64,000 nt of DNA, taken from positions 361,382-425,381 of the forward strand of contig VSDK01022083.1 of the NCBI GenBank assembly GCA_009767595.1, read 5' to 3'. Numbering within the stretch: position 1 is the first letter of the stretch; each line of letters opens with the position of its first letter. Positions 51,994 to 62,645 of the stretch are shown one piece after another. Source of the DNA: Symbiodinium kawagutii (Eukaryota > Sar > Dinophyceae > Suessiales > Symbiodiniaceae). The position numbers were made by a program, and so were the translations under genes. The notes under the pieces were generated by a model, which worked only from the letters and a program-made list of their open reading frames with translations, was not told where the DNA came from and searched no databases.

Positions 51994-53510
51994 CTGTTGG
52001 GTCAATGGATAAATCATGGCAGCAATAATGATTGATGATGCTAAATGATGGTTAATGAGGGTTTATTGATGGTTAATGATGGTTCAATGATGCTTTATGG
52101 TGGTTAATGATGGCTAACCACGCTTAATGATGCTTGTTGATGGTTAATGGTGAATGATGGTGAATGATTGTTTGATGTTGGTTCAATGATGGTTACTGAT
52201 TCATGAACCAAGAATCAATGAATCGTTAACTCATACTGATGATCAAGTTACTGCTTACTGAGTCATGATCAATGATGAATGTTGATAATCATGTTTAGCA
52301 GTACTCCGAAATCATGACAGTGATAATGATTTGGCGACCATCAAGTCTAAATCATGGAGGCAGTACCGATTCATGATAATGACGTCATTGACTTGTATGA
52401 TAACACTGGATCGAAAATGGCTTAATTCATAATGATCAATGGTGGTCACTTCAATGAAGGTGTAATGAGTGTTAATACTGATTCATTCATGGCCAGTTTT
52501 GCGTAATAGCTGGTGGTTACGACGACTATTTAACAAAAGATAGTTTGATCATCGATAATCTATGTATCATGATATGAATGTATGCATAAATACTGGTGTT
52601 GTTCATCATCAATGATCAATGTTTGATGAAATCATGGATCAATGGTTTGTGGTAGCATCATATCCAATATAACAAAATGCCAGTTTCAAAAGAATGGAGC
52701 AACAGGTCGATTATCATGAAACATCAGGCCAGTAAGACTGTATCGGTGATCAGCAACGAAAGGGGCACTTGACAACATCAACAACGATGCATGGTTCGTT
52801 GTGCCAACATGCAGCCAGTGATCAGCAATGTTCACGGATATCTAAGATAGCAAAAGCCCTATGAGGTGTCAGATGCAGTCGTCAGAACAGCTTTTGTAAG
52901 CATAAAACCAGGGAGCATGATGATGGCATGATGGCTCTTCACTGCCTTAATATAGTCATTGCATGTCGTTGCAAAAACAAAAACGCACACCAGCGGTGTC
53001 TGGCGGTATGAATCATGATCAGAGACCTGGATAAGCCATGGTCAGCCGCAGTCATACATGGAAGTAGGTGGAGCAAGGACTAACCTGGATTACTGCAGCA
53101 CTTGGTTACTGGGATCGCTCACCAAGGTCTAGGGTTTAAGTTTGTAAGATGAGTGAATGAAATCCTAAAACCATGGCTTCACGTCACCGGAGCCGCTGCA
53201 ATGTACATCGACGAATTGGATGCTACAAACCAATGTGGAGATGGACTGACGGCCATCTCCTACAAGCTGAAAATATAACCACAGATCTGATCATTGCAAA
53301 GGAAAAGCAACGAAGCCAGGAAAACGTTACATGAACGTTCCAACAAATAGGTGCTGATCCTCAATGCTCTAGTACCAACATCTATGATCCGCTCAAGTTG
53401 CCATTATCATACAAGTATCTGATAGAACCTAATAGATTTACATCAAATGACAGGATCACGTGGCGTGACCGAAGCGCAAACATTGTCATAGCTTGCTACA
53501 AATCGCGTGA
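51994..53510 (-). other. Gene A intron, TGATGG arm
   Basis: 52015-52210 is a clear TGATGG arm (GATTGATGATGCTAAATGATGG and so on). 52210-52640 repeats ATCATGATAATGA words. At 53170-53290 both strands are open (plus AAMYIDELDATNQCGDGLTA); no splice pair. Confidence 0.5.
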
Positions 53511-53690
53511 TCAACCGTGATTCTTCAGGATGCCCTGCGTGTCGTAAAAGTGCGCAGTCATTCCATAGATCAAAACGTTGCGGTCTGCAATGTATTCAAC
53601 GGTAGAGACTGGTTGGTGAAAATGCGGATTTTTGGTTGTTCCAATGAGAATGTCGCCAACAACAACCATGAAAGGAGGTACCAAGAACCA
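53511..53690 (-). CDS. AT-ending coding-like frame
   Basis: The frame reads VVVGDILIGTTKNPHFHQPV, STVEYIADRNVLIYGMTAHF, YDTQGILKNHG and TGA. The amino-acid composition is convincing, but codons end in A/T, unlike the exons nearby. It could be the end of a different, AT-biased gene or of an inserted element. No domain recognised. Confidence 0.35.
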   Translation of the reverse strand, partial: WFLVPPFMVVVGDILIGTTKNPHFHQPVSTVEYIADRNVLIYGMTAHFYDTQGILKNHG

Positions 53691-53984
53691 TCTCTGCACC
53701 ATCCCGAATGGGCTGCAGCATCCCCAGCCAGGTAGTAGAGCAATGAAGCACTGCATTTTCTTTGTCAGATCTCAGTTTGAGCTACCAATTCTGCATGGAA
53801 AAAGAGATTTCAATGCATCATCAGCATAAGCAGAAACTGGTTGCTTGCTTCATCGACAAACATGAACCACCATAAACCACCATGAACAAGCATAAACCAC
53901 CAGCGGGTCTGAGGTCACTGCCTCTACTTGCTTCCTACCCCCGTGCGTGTCCCATATGAGGATAACCTTGCGCGCCATCATCAC
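53691..53984 (-). other. Intron, CCACCATAAA arm
   Basis: 53860-53912 has GAACCACCATAAACCACC words left of the exon at 53985. Confidence 0.4.
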
Positions 53985-54081
53985 CTTGCGCTCCACCCCG
54001 CAAGCGCCACGTCCCACGGACACGTTGCGCCACCAAGAAACGGCACCACCAAGGCCCAAGGTCGACAGTCGAGGTCTTCGC
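53985..54081 (-). CDS. Gene A exon
   Basis: Acceptor TTCATCATCCAG, donor GCAAG/GTGATG. Two-base entry (completing the base left by 54616-54697) gives EDLDCRPWALVVPFLGGATC then PWDVALAGWSA and two bases. A different frame runs to a second donor (53939, reading VERKVMMARKVILIWDTHG), but phase favours the first. CCACC words on the left flip to GGTTTGTG and ATGATGG words on the right. Confidence 0.6.
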
Positions 54082-54615
54082 CTGGATGATGAATGCTTCA
54101 TGGTCTGGTTTGTGCTTGTTTGTGGTTGTTCATGATGGATTGTTCATGATGGATGCTTCATGCTTTGGTTCATGGATTGGTGTATGGTTGTTTATGCTCT
54201 GGTTTATGTTTGTTTGTGCCTGTTCATGGTTGTTTGAGTCATGGTCAATGATGGTTGATGAATGTTGATGAATGTTGATGATATGCTAAGTTGGTATATG
54301 CTTGATTGTTTGTAAATGGTCGATCAATGCCCCAAGCGAGCTTAAATCTAGTAGAGTTGTGTAGAGTTCACCTAGCTAAAAGCCGGAAGAGCAGGGCAAA
54401 GGCTTTCTTGCAAACTGGGATATCGCCATGGTAAAGAAGCTTCCAAGCTGGGTGAATATGAGGCTGATAGCTGGTGATTGTGAATAAAAGGTCGGTGGCT
54501 GAACCATGGTTTTCATTCAAAAAAACATTACATAACTATAGGTGATAGTAGCCCAGTGATGCTCACTGGCGATAAAGCCATGGTAGGTGGCTGAACCTTT
54601 CCCCCGACAAGTTAC
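54082..54615 (-). other. Gene A intron, TGATGG-type arm
   Basis: 54085-54330 has CATGATGGATTGTTCATGATGG, TTTGTTTGTG and GTTGATGAATGTTGATG words. No coding signal. Confidence 0.5.
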
Positions 54616-54697
54616 CATGACTTCCACCACCGTTCCATCCCTGCCGCAGACCTCCAGCGCCGCAACTGTCCTTCACCAACCTAAGCCACTCGGCGAT
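54616..54697 (-). CDS. Gene A exon
   Basis: Acceptor AGATAGACCCAG, donor GTCATG/GTAACTTG. Only one frame is open across it: IAEWLRLVKDSCGAGGLRQG then WNGGGSH and one base. Entry phase 0 fits 55488-55515. A plus-strand frame over it is open but has no exon edges. Confidence 0.65.
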
Positions 54698-55487
54698 CTG
54701 GGTCTATCTTCCATGGGGGAAACATCTAGATATGCATTGTTTGCGCAGAACTTTATTGTTTATATACATAATGTGTAGATGTTTACAATGTGCAAATATT
54801 TGTGTATAGTGTTCATACAAAACCAGGACATGTTTTTTCTAATCATTTAGACACAACAATGCAATCCCGGTCGTTCAAAGTTTAGGTGATCAATATTTGG
54901 ACAGCAAAGGTGATAGAATTCAACAAGTAAAAGCTGTGATGAAGTTTGCAAAGCAGGCAAAATCGCAAGAAACATCTGGAAACTTTGCTGTCCAGTGTAC
55001 ACAACCCCGCAGCTGTTCACAAGTATCCAATTTGGAGGTGGATTTGTGTGGTTACAACCCACTACACGGCGTCTTTACACGATCAACCAACGCACTTTTG
55101 CTATGTGTTGTATATGCATCTGCCAAAACAATGCATGTATCTATACACATGTGGCATTGCCTTCAGATCTCCTGGTTCCCTATTGGAATTACAGTTTGAT
55201 GGTACCACCATCTGAGCATTGAAAATGTTGTGGATAGACTGGTGGATCATACTTGGTTGATTTTGGTATTCCAATTTCCTTTGGCTATAATAAATTGGAC
55301 ACAGTCTGTATACTGTATACTACTTTTGTATGGACCATAATATCATAGAGATATACTGTATACATTTTCGGTTATGATGCAACTTCACGTTCTTCACACT
55401 TTGCCTTCGAACATATCTATACAGTTGTATGCATGACTGTGCGTGACTTTGCTTGGAAGGACCCAATTCTTTGGATGGTTTTCCAGC
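54698..55487 (-). other. Gene A intron
   Basis: AT-rich; plus frames at 54897-55222 overlap one another and show no domain. No arm pattern. Confidence 0.4.
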
Positions 55488-55515
55488 GTACCCCCCTACA
55501 ATAAGGGCCCCCATA
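55488..55515 (-). CDS. Gene A candidate 28-base exon
   Basis: Acceptor AATATCTAG; one-base entry then MGALIVGGY; phase 0 exit at GGTAC/GCTGG (GC donor). It links 56058-56104 to 54616-54697 in phase, which is the main support. Confidence 0.35.
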
Positions 55516-56057
55516 CTAGATATTCTTTGGGCTACGGCAATTTGTATGCATCCCAAAGATTGGTATGTTCATGGTTATTGATGGTTATTGTTGGTTATTG
55601 ATGGCTATTGATGGTTATCAATGGTCAATAGCGGAGGTTGTCTGCAATATCTCCCAACTTGCTGCGAAGACCATCTTCAGCGAGGAGATGTAGTTTTTTG
55701 ATTTCAATAATCAATTAGTGCTGGCAGTACGGTGACAACCACCTGACTCTTTGTGCTTCTCAGGATCACTCAGCAAAAAGCCAAACCTGCTGGTAACCAT
55801 TGTTAATAGGCCACGGTAACAAATGGCTAATAATAATTAATGCCGCTCGTTGATGGTTACTAATGCGTAGTTCTGTCGTCATGGGTATAGTAGATCCCCG
55901 GCATAGCGAAACACATAGCATTCCAGCACGTTTCCCCAAATATCATTGGTATATTTGCGATATAAAGCCCTAGTAACACGTCATTTCCAATGGTTCCTAC
56001 ACCTTGAATGACCTTGCTCTGTTCTGGCAATCACAAGCGCAGCTGCCGCAGGGTCAC
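55516..56057 (-). other. Gene A intron
   Basis: 55560-55640 is a run of GGTTATTGATGG words (TGATGG arm). No coding signal. Confidence 0.45.
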
Positions 56058-56104
56058 TGGTTGAGTCGTTTGACCAACTCCAAAGCCACAAAGAACACCT
56101 CCAC
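56058..56104 (-). CDS. Gene A exon
   Basis: Acceptor GATTCTTCGCAAG, donor CAACCA/GTGACC. Phase 0: VEVFFVALELVKRLN plus two bases, an amphipathic helix-like stretch. A family 2 element starts 33 bases further right. Confidence 0.55.
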
Positions 56105-56137
56105 CTTGCGAAGAATCGATCACAATTGTCAACTCTA

Positions 56138-56243
56138 AGGGTGTTTCTCAAAATCGGGAACCCAAAAAATGGGTGGTTTACAACCATAAATGATTGCTGT
56201 TGAATGATTTCGAAGGTACCAAATTTTGAGAAACCACCATATA
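56138..56243 (+). mobile_element. Family 2 element
   Basis: AGGGTGTTTCTCAAAATCGG at the left, AAATGGGTGGTTTACAACC in the middle, ACCAAATTTTGAGAAACCA at the right. Confidence 0.8.
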
Positions 56244-57371
56244 AATCATTGTCTGAATCACTAACACTTGTTAATTCTGTCCAAACCTGGCGACCTATAT
56301 TGGCAAATGGTAATAAACAGTGGTCAATGATTTTTCATTGTAGTGATTGAATGCGATTTAGCTTAACAATGATTAAAAATGGTGGTTCATACCGGTTCGC
56401 AAGGGTTCATCATGGTTAATATTAGTGGTCAAGGATGGCTGAGACTAATTCTTAGTAATGGTTTATGATGGTCAATGGCGGCTTATAGAAGTTAACCATG
56501 GTGAATATTGACGAAGAATGGCAAAGAGAGAGCTATGCCAATAACCGCATTGGTCAGTCAAGGTGGCTCATGGCCAATGATGGATTACAGTCGCTACTCA
56601 TATTTCAGCAAACAATGATCAAGAACGACTGAAAAAGGATAGTCATGAGAAAGAATACAAAAACTTAAGAAATATAGCCATAAATAGTGCCGCTGGCTGC
56701 TTGGTTAGACTTGATCGCATCCCTAGCATGGTCATATCATCAGTCAAACTCTCGGCTGGTGAACCACAAAAAATTGGGTGGTGCGCAATGACTCAAAACC
56801 ATGCCAGTCATGTGCAACAAAAACGACGAAAGCTTGGGGATGTTCATCTTCAAATCCACCGGTCGAGTGATGTTGCGTCATACAGTAGCTGTCTTCAGCT
56901 AAAGTTCACAAATCACTGAACCGGCGCAGCTCACGGTGCTTACCAAGTTCGCTGCTGTTTTGCTCATGTCTGCAGGTTCTTCCACCGTACTTGAATGGCT
57001 CATTTTTCACTTAGCGGACTGCAATTTACCAGAAGTTTATTCATTCATAACTATCTAAATTTCTCTGTAGGTTTTTTCCTTGTGTTGCGTGTATGAATAT
57101 GGTGCCCTGCGGGGGATCGATGGGGATCATATCATGGGCCGAGGGGAGTAGAAACACCTGACACCCCAGGACCTATATGCATATTATTGCTGATCCCCAT
57201 AGAATTAGCCATCTTCAATCATCCATTAAATAGCACACTCCTATATAATGATGGAACTTTGTTCGCCATTCCATGCGCCACGAATGATAACCATTACAAA
57301 TTACAATGATTTAATCATTAATCATCATGCACCATCATCAACCACGACTAAGCCGCATGAATCGGCCAATC
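56244..57371 (-). other. Gene A intron with complementary arms
   Basis: 56310-56520 has AATGGTGGTTC, GGTTAATATTAGTGGTC and TGATGGTCAATGG words; 57200-57350 has ATCATCATGCACCATCATC words. A plus frame at 56701-56919 has no domain. Confidence 0.5.
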
Positions 57372-57443
57372 CTCCGCAGTTTTAAGTTTGAAGCGCCACC
57401 AGTGCTGCGCCTGCGTCAGGAAATCCACGAAGATCCGGGTGTC
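57372..57443 (-). CDS. Gene A exon (DTRIF...)
   Basis: Acceptor TCCCAACAGCTCAG. 24 codons, phase 0 to 0: DTRIFVDFLTQAQHWWRFKL and KTAE, exit at GCGGAG/GATTGG (GA donor). Strong coding look, including GTG GAT TTC CTG ACG CAG. CCATCATC words on the left flip to GGATGATATTC and TGATGGTGC on the right. Confidence 0.6.
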
Positions 57444-58298
57444 CTGAGCTGTTGGGAGCGATCTGCGATCCGCGACAGGGGACGGCTGATGGTGGATGAT
57501 ATTCAACGATGCCCAATGAATGCTTAATCTATGGTTAATCAATCATTGATTGATGGTGCATTAATGGTGCATTGATGATGCATTAATGGTGCATTGATGA
57601 TGCATTGATGATGCATTAATGGTGCATGAATGGTTGATGACGTTTCACAATGGTTCAAAATGGTTAATGGTCCAGTGGTTGATAATGAGGTAGAATGATG
57701 GTTAGTCAATGCTTGAAAGTGGCTAGTTGATGGTTGATGGTGGTTAGGATTTTGTCCTGAATAAGGGTTGTGTATGGTTATGATTCGCGATGGTTGATGA
57801 CATTTGATTGAAAGTTTGAATAGCCAGCGATGACTGATGCCAAATACATATATGGCTATCAATAACTATTGATGGTGACTATCACTGGTGGTTACCATAG
57901 TTAGCGATGGTTGTAATAGCCGACCAAACATACTTCTTGATTGCCCATGATGATTATAATTACTGAACGTCGTGTGTCTTAACAGTGGTGGTGTTTGATC
58001 AGTATGGATGTGAATGGTTGATGAATGATAAGTATGTTTCATTAATTGTTCATTATTGTTTTGTCCACGGCTAAACAATGTTTACTTAATGGTAGATACC
58101 TGTGGTTAATGACGGTCGATATTGGTTGATAATGGTGATAACTAATCAACGGATGGTGTAATCAATGCTGGTTCAATCAGTGATCTGCATTATTCTATCT
58201 TCTTGCCGGGCCACTGCTGGTTTACCAGTATACACTCTGGGATGTCCGCTCCATAAACCACCAATTCGCGAAAAATGTCAGCAATTCTCTGGTATTAT
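57444..58298 (-). other. Gene A intron, TGATGG arm
   Basis: 57480-57790 is TGATGG-rich, including a 12-bp tandem run; 57860-58150 continues with GGTTGATAATGG words. No coding signal. Confidence 0.5.
57545..57632. repeat. 12-bp tandem repeat
   Basis: Units ATTGATGATGC and ATTAATGGTGC alternate for about seven copies. Confidence 0.85.
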
Positions 58299-58439
58299 TC
58301 ACGTGGATCTCGCATCCAACATGGGCCGATACAATTGCGATGCCAAAATATCCAGGCGTGTCCAGAAATGCCGGTACCCCCCAAAGTGTCCATTCAGAAT
58401 GGGGAAACCATCAATCGCAGGGTTGTATGGGAACATCAT
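58299..58439 (-). CDS. Short coding-like ORF
   Basis: 46 codons with ATG ATG start and TGA stop: MMFPYNPAIDGFPILNGHFG, GYRHFWTRLDILASQLYRPM, LDARST. The composition is convincingly protein-like, with mixed codon endings. It could be an exon using donor CCAC/GTGAATAA, or a fragment of an inserted element. No family recognised. Confidence 0.35.
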   Translation of the reverse strand: MMFPYNPAIDGFPILNGHFGGYRHFWTRLDILASQLYRPMLDARST

Positions 58440-59363
58440 TTATTGACAAACCCATTTACCAAGGTTCTTGTCCTTTAGCATCCCAATGTTTGAAGGAATT
58501 TTTGCAATAACTAATTGACATCACAGAATCATTCCCATGCTCTGATTCGCACAAGGAAAAGCGGTTATCTGCCGGTCGTATATAATCCTTTTCGAATCTT
58601 TTCGACTGTGGGAGCTACCATCCAAACGCTTTCAACGGCATCTCTGTCACTTATTGCCTTCCAGTATGAGAAAGAAACTCATGGATTACAACCAAGAATA
58701 CAATCCACAAGAAAAGGATGTCTCAGAATGGACAACTGATGTACAACTTTCTTATCTTGGTAGAAATCGAAAATCTCTCTTAGGCAGATATTTTGGCGCA
58801 AGTGAACCACATCATCGCTCTTTGTTCAAATATCAAAGCTGCATGAACCAGCTTGGTTGATGCAAGTGCTGTGATCAAGGACCACTTACAACAGCTATTT
58901 ACAGCTGCAAGCTCTGCTTGCTGAGGATTGATAAAGCGGGATCAACGGGTGCATTGAACATTTTGACGATACTAGCAAGAAATACCTCGCACATGATCCA
59001 TGAGTCCTGCAACTAGTCACATCGCAGGGGCACCAACCAATCAACAATTTGAGTTTACAACATGAGCTTACGAGTAAAAACAATGCTTGGATAATTGAAG
59101 CCCTGTGAGGGACTAGCAACCTACCCGTTGAGCAGGAAAGCAGTGATCAATTCGCTTCCCAAATCACGAACGAATTCTCTTGACCCAACCATGACATTCG
59201 CATTCTCGTGGTGTTTGTTGGGGGATGTCTCAACAACTGGTTGGGTCATTCTGAAGTGGTTCGCCATTCATTTTCAACTGCTTTGCCTCACAAGAAGTGT
59301 GGCAAACCAGTTGAAGAACAAGGCCAACGAGGTTCAACCAGAAACCGATGTCGGCCAAGCCAC
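58440..59363 (-). other. Gene A intron, possibly old inserted DNA
   Basis: More complex than the usual simple-word introns; plus frames such as 58654-58860 (DYNQEYNPQEKDVSEWTTDV) are open but interrupted. Probably decayed mobile DNA. Confidence 0.35.
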
Positions 59364-59405
59364 ATAGAGCAGTTTTCGCGGAGTCGGTGCAGATGTTTTG
59401 GTTGC
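59364..59405 (-). CDS. Gene A candidate exon
   Basis: Acceptor ATGCACGTGAG, donor CTCTAT/GTGGCTTGG. Phase 0 to 0, 14 codons: ATKTSAPTPRKLLY. It fits the phase of 61008-61087 and 57372-57443. The frame stays open past the donor for about 25 bases. Confidence 0.4.
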
Positions 59406-60632
59406 CTCACGTGCATCAGTCAAGCATCAAAAGTCAGCAAAATGTCTTGAAAGGAAGAGGATCATCAATAGGTAGAATCTACCAGCTGATAGATGCTGGT
59501 AGTATCCAATTTGGATATCAACAGCTGGTGGAAGGTTTCGGGAAATTGTTGATCGTCTATGTTCGTTTCATAGCATCCCTCGCAGTTGGTTGCAGCAGTT
59601 GAGTGTGCAGCCAACTTTTCTACAAGTGGAAAAAAGGAAGTTACCTCCCAGGTGGAATCACCAAGCTACCAACCTATTCAACATCTCCAACCAATAAATG
59701 CTACAAGTTGGTCAATATGCCACTTAAGTGTAGTTATTCTGTACTTGTTGGCTTTTAACAGGACATTTCACTATGTTTTTATACATAAACAAGTTGCCTG
59801 GTACTTACGTTCCTTGCAGCCTAGGACCTAAGTTAGCAGGCCCTGGAGAGCATCAATCTGTAGGAACATGTAGGAACACAAACCCCCAAGTGGCCTCCCA
59901 TGACCCAGTCTACGTCAGGCCTTACTCGCAGTAGTCACAGTACTCGCAGTAGTACTCGCAGTAGTACTCGCAGTACTCGCAGGGGAACTGGTACTGCTTG
60001 TGCTGCTCGCCTGCATCAACCATGCTGTTTTCATGTGGCAATTCAACCATCCATTTTTCTTGCATAAAATTGCGATACCACCATAGAAAATAGGTTGCAC
60101 GCAAGTGTATCATAAGATTCGATGCGAGTAAACTGCCAACCAACTGCAGTGAAAATCTGCTTGGTTCAGTTGGACCCGACCCGGTCGTAGCCCATGGCAG
60201 CTCATGGCTCAGAATCGAACCAGCTATTTCAGCCATGGAGCTACACTTGATATGTCCACAAATCGTATTAGCCTCAAACTCCCGGTTTCCCTACTCGGAG
60301 GCGCAGTTCGGGTTCGCTCCTCTAGATGGATATAACATATGATATATAACTATCATGAGTGACCGGAGAAGGTGGGTTATCACCCCTCTTGACCCATACA
60401 GCCATTGTTAGAGAAAACTGCTAAGTGGGGATACACATCCAAGTGAACATGACCAGTTTGAATGCGATGGGCCAGTACCAGCATCGAGTTCAACCTGGAC
60501 CCACTTGCCGACTAGCCTCGATAAGTCCAATCATTTGGCTGCTTAGAGTAGCAATTGTTGCGTTCCCCTTGTGTCATAATGCGTCATGGTATATTGTTGT
60601 GCTATTGTACTAAGGGGTGACTATCATGATCA
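59406..60632 (-). other. Gene A intron
   Basis: 59935-59990 is a short GTACTCGCAGTA tandem repeat. 60150-60210 is GC-richer and may contain a small exon (minus, CTGAG before, GTCGGGTCC after, reading HELPWATTG). 60375-60405 holds a lone family 1 end (TTGACCCATACAGCCAT). Confidence 0.35.
59930..59990. repeat. (ACTCGCAGTAGT)n tandem repeat
   Basis: Four to five units of 9-12 bp. Confidence 0.85.
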
Positions 60633-60750
60633 TATGGCAGTGGGTCAAAACCCCCTACCCCTGGTTCCCCTATCATTAACCTTTGTTTTCCTATAGTTTT
60701 GTTGGTTATTATCCCCCATTATTGGTCGGTTAATATTGACCCATAGCCAT
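60633..60750 (+). mobile_element. Family 1 element, best preserved
   Basis: ATGGCAGTGGGTCAAAACCC at the left and AATATTGACCCATAGCCAT at the right form a 15-bp inverted pair; TACCCCTGGTTCCCC, TTGTTTTCCTATAGTTTTG and TTATCCCCCATTATTGG inside. Good reference copy. Confidence 0.9.
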
Positions 60751-60866
60751 ATGCCGTGCTCCATGCTCAGTGTCAGCCACTCGTTACCGTTCAAGCCTTG
60801 TAATCGCTGGTGAAGGTCCTACCATCGGTCATTCATCGTCATCTCAAAAACGTTCAAGAACCATCA

Positions 60867-60985
60867 TCCGGGCGTTTCTGAAGTCATAGGGGACCCACCA
60901 AATCATCCAAAAATCACCCATTTCTAGCAATAAACCACCCATAACTTGGGGGTCCCCATGGGTCACCTTTTCTGAGAACCCCCAA
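60867..60985 (+). mobile_element. Family 2 element next to an exon
   Basis: GGGCGTTTCTGAAGTCATAG at the left, CCAAATCATCCAAAAATC in the middle, TGGGGGTCCCCATGGGTCAC and TTTTCTGAGAACCCCCA at the right. It ends 22 bases from the exon at 61008. Confidence 0.7.
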
Positions 60986-61007
60986 CCCCAGCTGCGGTGC
61001 CAGCGAC

Positions 61008-61087
61008 CTGGCACTTCATGCGGCAGGAAGCGTAGACGTGGCCATCTGCCGCCTGCAGCGAAAACCACGTGGGGCCGCTATGAAGCC
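61008..61087 (-). CDS. Gene A exon
   Basis: Acceptor ACAACTGAGCAG, donor TGCCAG/GTCGCTGG. Two-base entry then LHSGPTWFSLQAADGHVYAS and CRMKCQ, phase 0 exit: clearly protein-like, G/C-ending codons. The frame remains open beyond the donor (VAGTAAG), so the exon may be slightly longer. Confidence 0.6.
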
Positions 61088-61939
61088 CTGCTCAGTTGTA
61101 GGACTTGATCCCTGAATCAGTTCATCATCAATATAAGGTTCTATAAGATATTTCATTTGAATTTTGTTGATGAGTTTCATTTAGTTGATCGAGTCAGTGA
61201 GTCATTTAAGGGTATCATTTGAATTGAAACGAAACTTATTTAAAATGATCACTACTAAAGCATTACTAAGAATTTGTTTGAATCAAAGAATTAGAATATG
61301 GTCATCCCAATGGAGGTGTTCCAAGTTACCATTTTGCACAACCATTTTTGTGAGGAGAGGCGCCAATTGCGTCTGCCTCCATCTGGCTTGAAAAACGATG
61401 ACTGCTTCAAATCACCGTTCAGCCTCTTACTGCACTCTTTTTGGGCGTAGCGGCTGAACCTTCAGGCCTTAACCAAAAGATGAATCCACCCACCGCGTGG
61501 TTTCGCAACTGGGCTCATAACTAAATAGTTATGATAGTTCCATACACTATCATACACTGGTGTTTTTCCTTAGGGTGCTTTTTGGAACTGATTTGTCATT
61601 GCGATCCGTCCTGGAAGAAAGATGGACCCTTGTTGCTGCTTTTCCAACCTCTGGGAGAGCACTAAGGGTGCAAATCCAAAGAAGGAGCATTGCGCAACCA
61701 TCGTGACGAAAGGATTGTGACAGCTTTGCTCACATTTCAGGAATTACGAGAGGTGGGTCAGACTTCACAACACCTCAGGTGGTAAACCCAACTACTGCTG
61801 TGTGGAAAAAGTTTTCGACAGGTTGGGATACAATGGCTGTATCCAACATAGATCCTCCGAGACCCAAAAACTCGTGCCACAGGTGATATCATAACCATCT
61901 GGAACTCTAGCTCGCTAATTTCTGCCAGAGAAGCCTAGC
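61088..61939 (-). other. Gene A intron
   Basis: Two GC-rich spots (61340-61385; 61470-61510) could hide a microexon, for example LRNHA between CCCAG and GTGGGTGG on minus. No arm pattern. Confidence 0.35.
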
Positions 61940-61996
61940 CTCGCACAAGCATTGAATGCCACTCGTGCAAGATCCTTGTGTCCTCCGTTTTCGCAG
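61940..61996 (-). CDS. Gene A exon
   Basis: Acceptor CAAAGCCTAG. Two-base entry completes the base from 62591-62645, then AKTEDTRILHEWHSML. A GT donor is at ATGCTT/GTGCGAGG (exon would end at 61947, phase 0); a GC donor at CGAG/GCTAGG (61940) is needed to stay in phase with 61008-61087. Contains DTRI, as in 57372-57443. Confidence 0.5.
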
Positions 61997-62590
61997 CTAG
62001 GCTTTGCCCTTATTGGGGTGTCTTCGCCCGGATCGACTATGTGGGTGCAGCTCCAATACCAAGGTTTGACAACTCATGATTGACAGTGGTTGATAATGGC
62101 AAATATGTGTGGAGATGATGGGAATGGATTTGCCAGAAGTAACACGTAATGATGGTCAGGAATGGTGTATTACCATCAATGATGGAATTGCAATGGTATA
62201 TGATAATGACAATGTACAACAATAGCACACAATAATGTAGAATAGTGGTGGGAAAGGGTTACTACGAGTGACAGGGAATAGCAACCAACACCAATACAAA
62301 TGCACAAACCACTGTGTATGGGGGAGATATGATGGGTCCAGCCACCACAGATACTAGAAGTAGCAAAAGTAAACCTGCCAGCCAATTAGGCGGCGGCGAG
62401 CACGAGCACCAATCTCACAACAATAGCCAGCAGAACAGAACAACCACATCATACACAGTTGGTCTATCCCCTATCTTTTTCTTGGTGATTCTTCCCTACT
62501 ATCAACTACTAATCATAACAAATCATTGTTGAACATGGCCCTGGTCATGACCAATAGCACTATCCTTCCCTGGTCCAGCTTGCCATACAC
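61997..62590 (-). other. Gene A intron
   Basis: 62060-62250 has GGTTGATAATGG, GATGATGGGAATGG and GATGGTC words (TGATGG arm). The plus frame at 62314-62532 has no domain. Confidence 0.45.
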
Positions 62591-62645
62591 CGTGGATCGA
62601 GTCCGGCTCCTGGCTTTGGAGCTTGGCAACACTCGGCCACACCAG
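62591..62645 (-). CDS. Gene A exon
   Basis: Acceptor ACGCCTGTGGCAG, donor CCACG/GTGTATGG. Phase 0, 18 codons plus one base: LVWPSVAKLQSQEPDSIH. It joins 63270-63364 and 61940-61996 in phase. The plus strand is open here too (62526-62738), with a pyrimidine-rich CCTTCCCTGGTCCAG before it, so strand is not fully certain. Confidence 0.45.

Noticed and set aside
52020-52210. Possible CRISPR-like or satellite array
   Set aside because: The words TGATGG/TTAATGATGG are too short and irregular; they match the intron-arm pattern.
58654-58860. Plus ORF DYNQEYNPQEKDVSEW...
   Set aside because: Ordinary composition but no start context, splice edges or recognisable domain.
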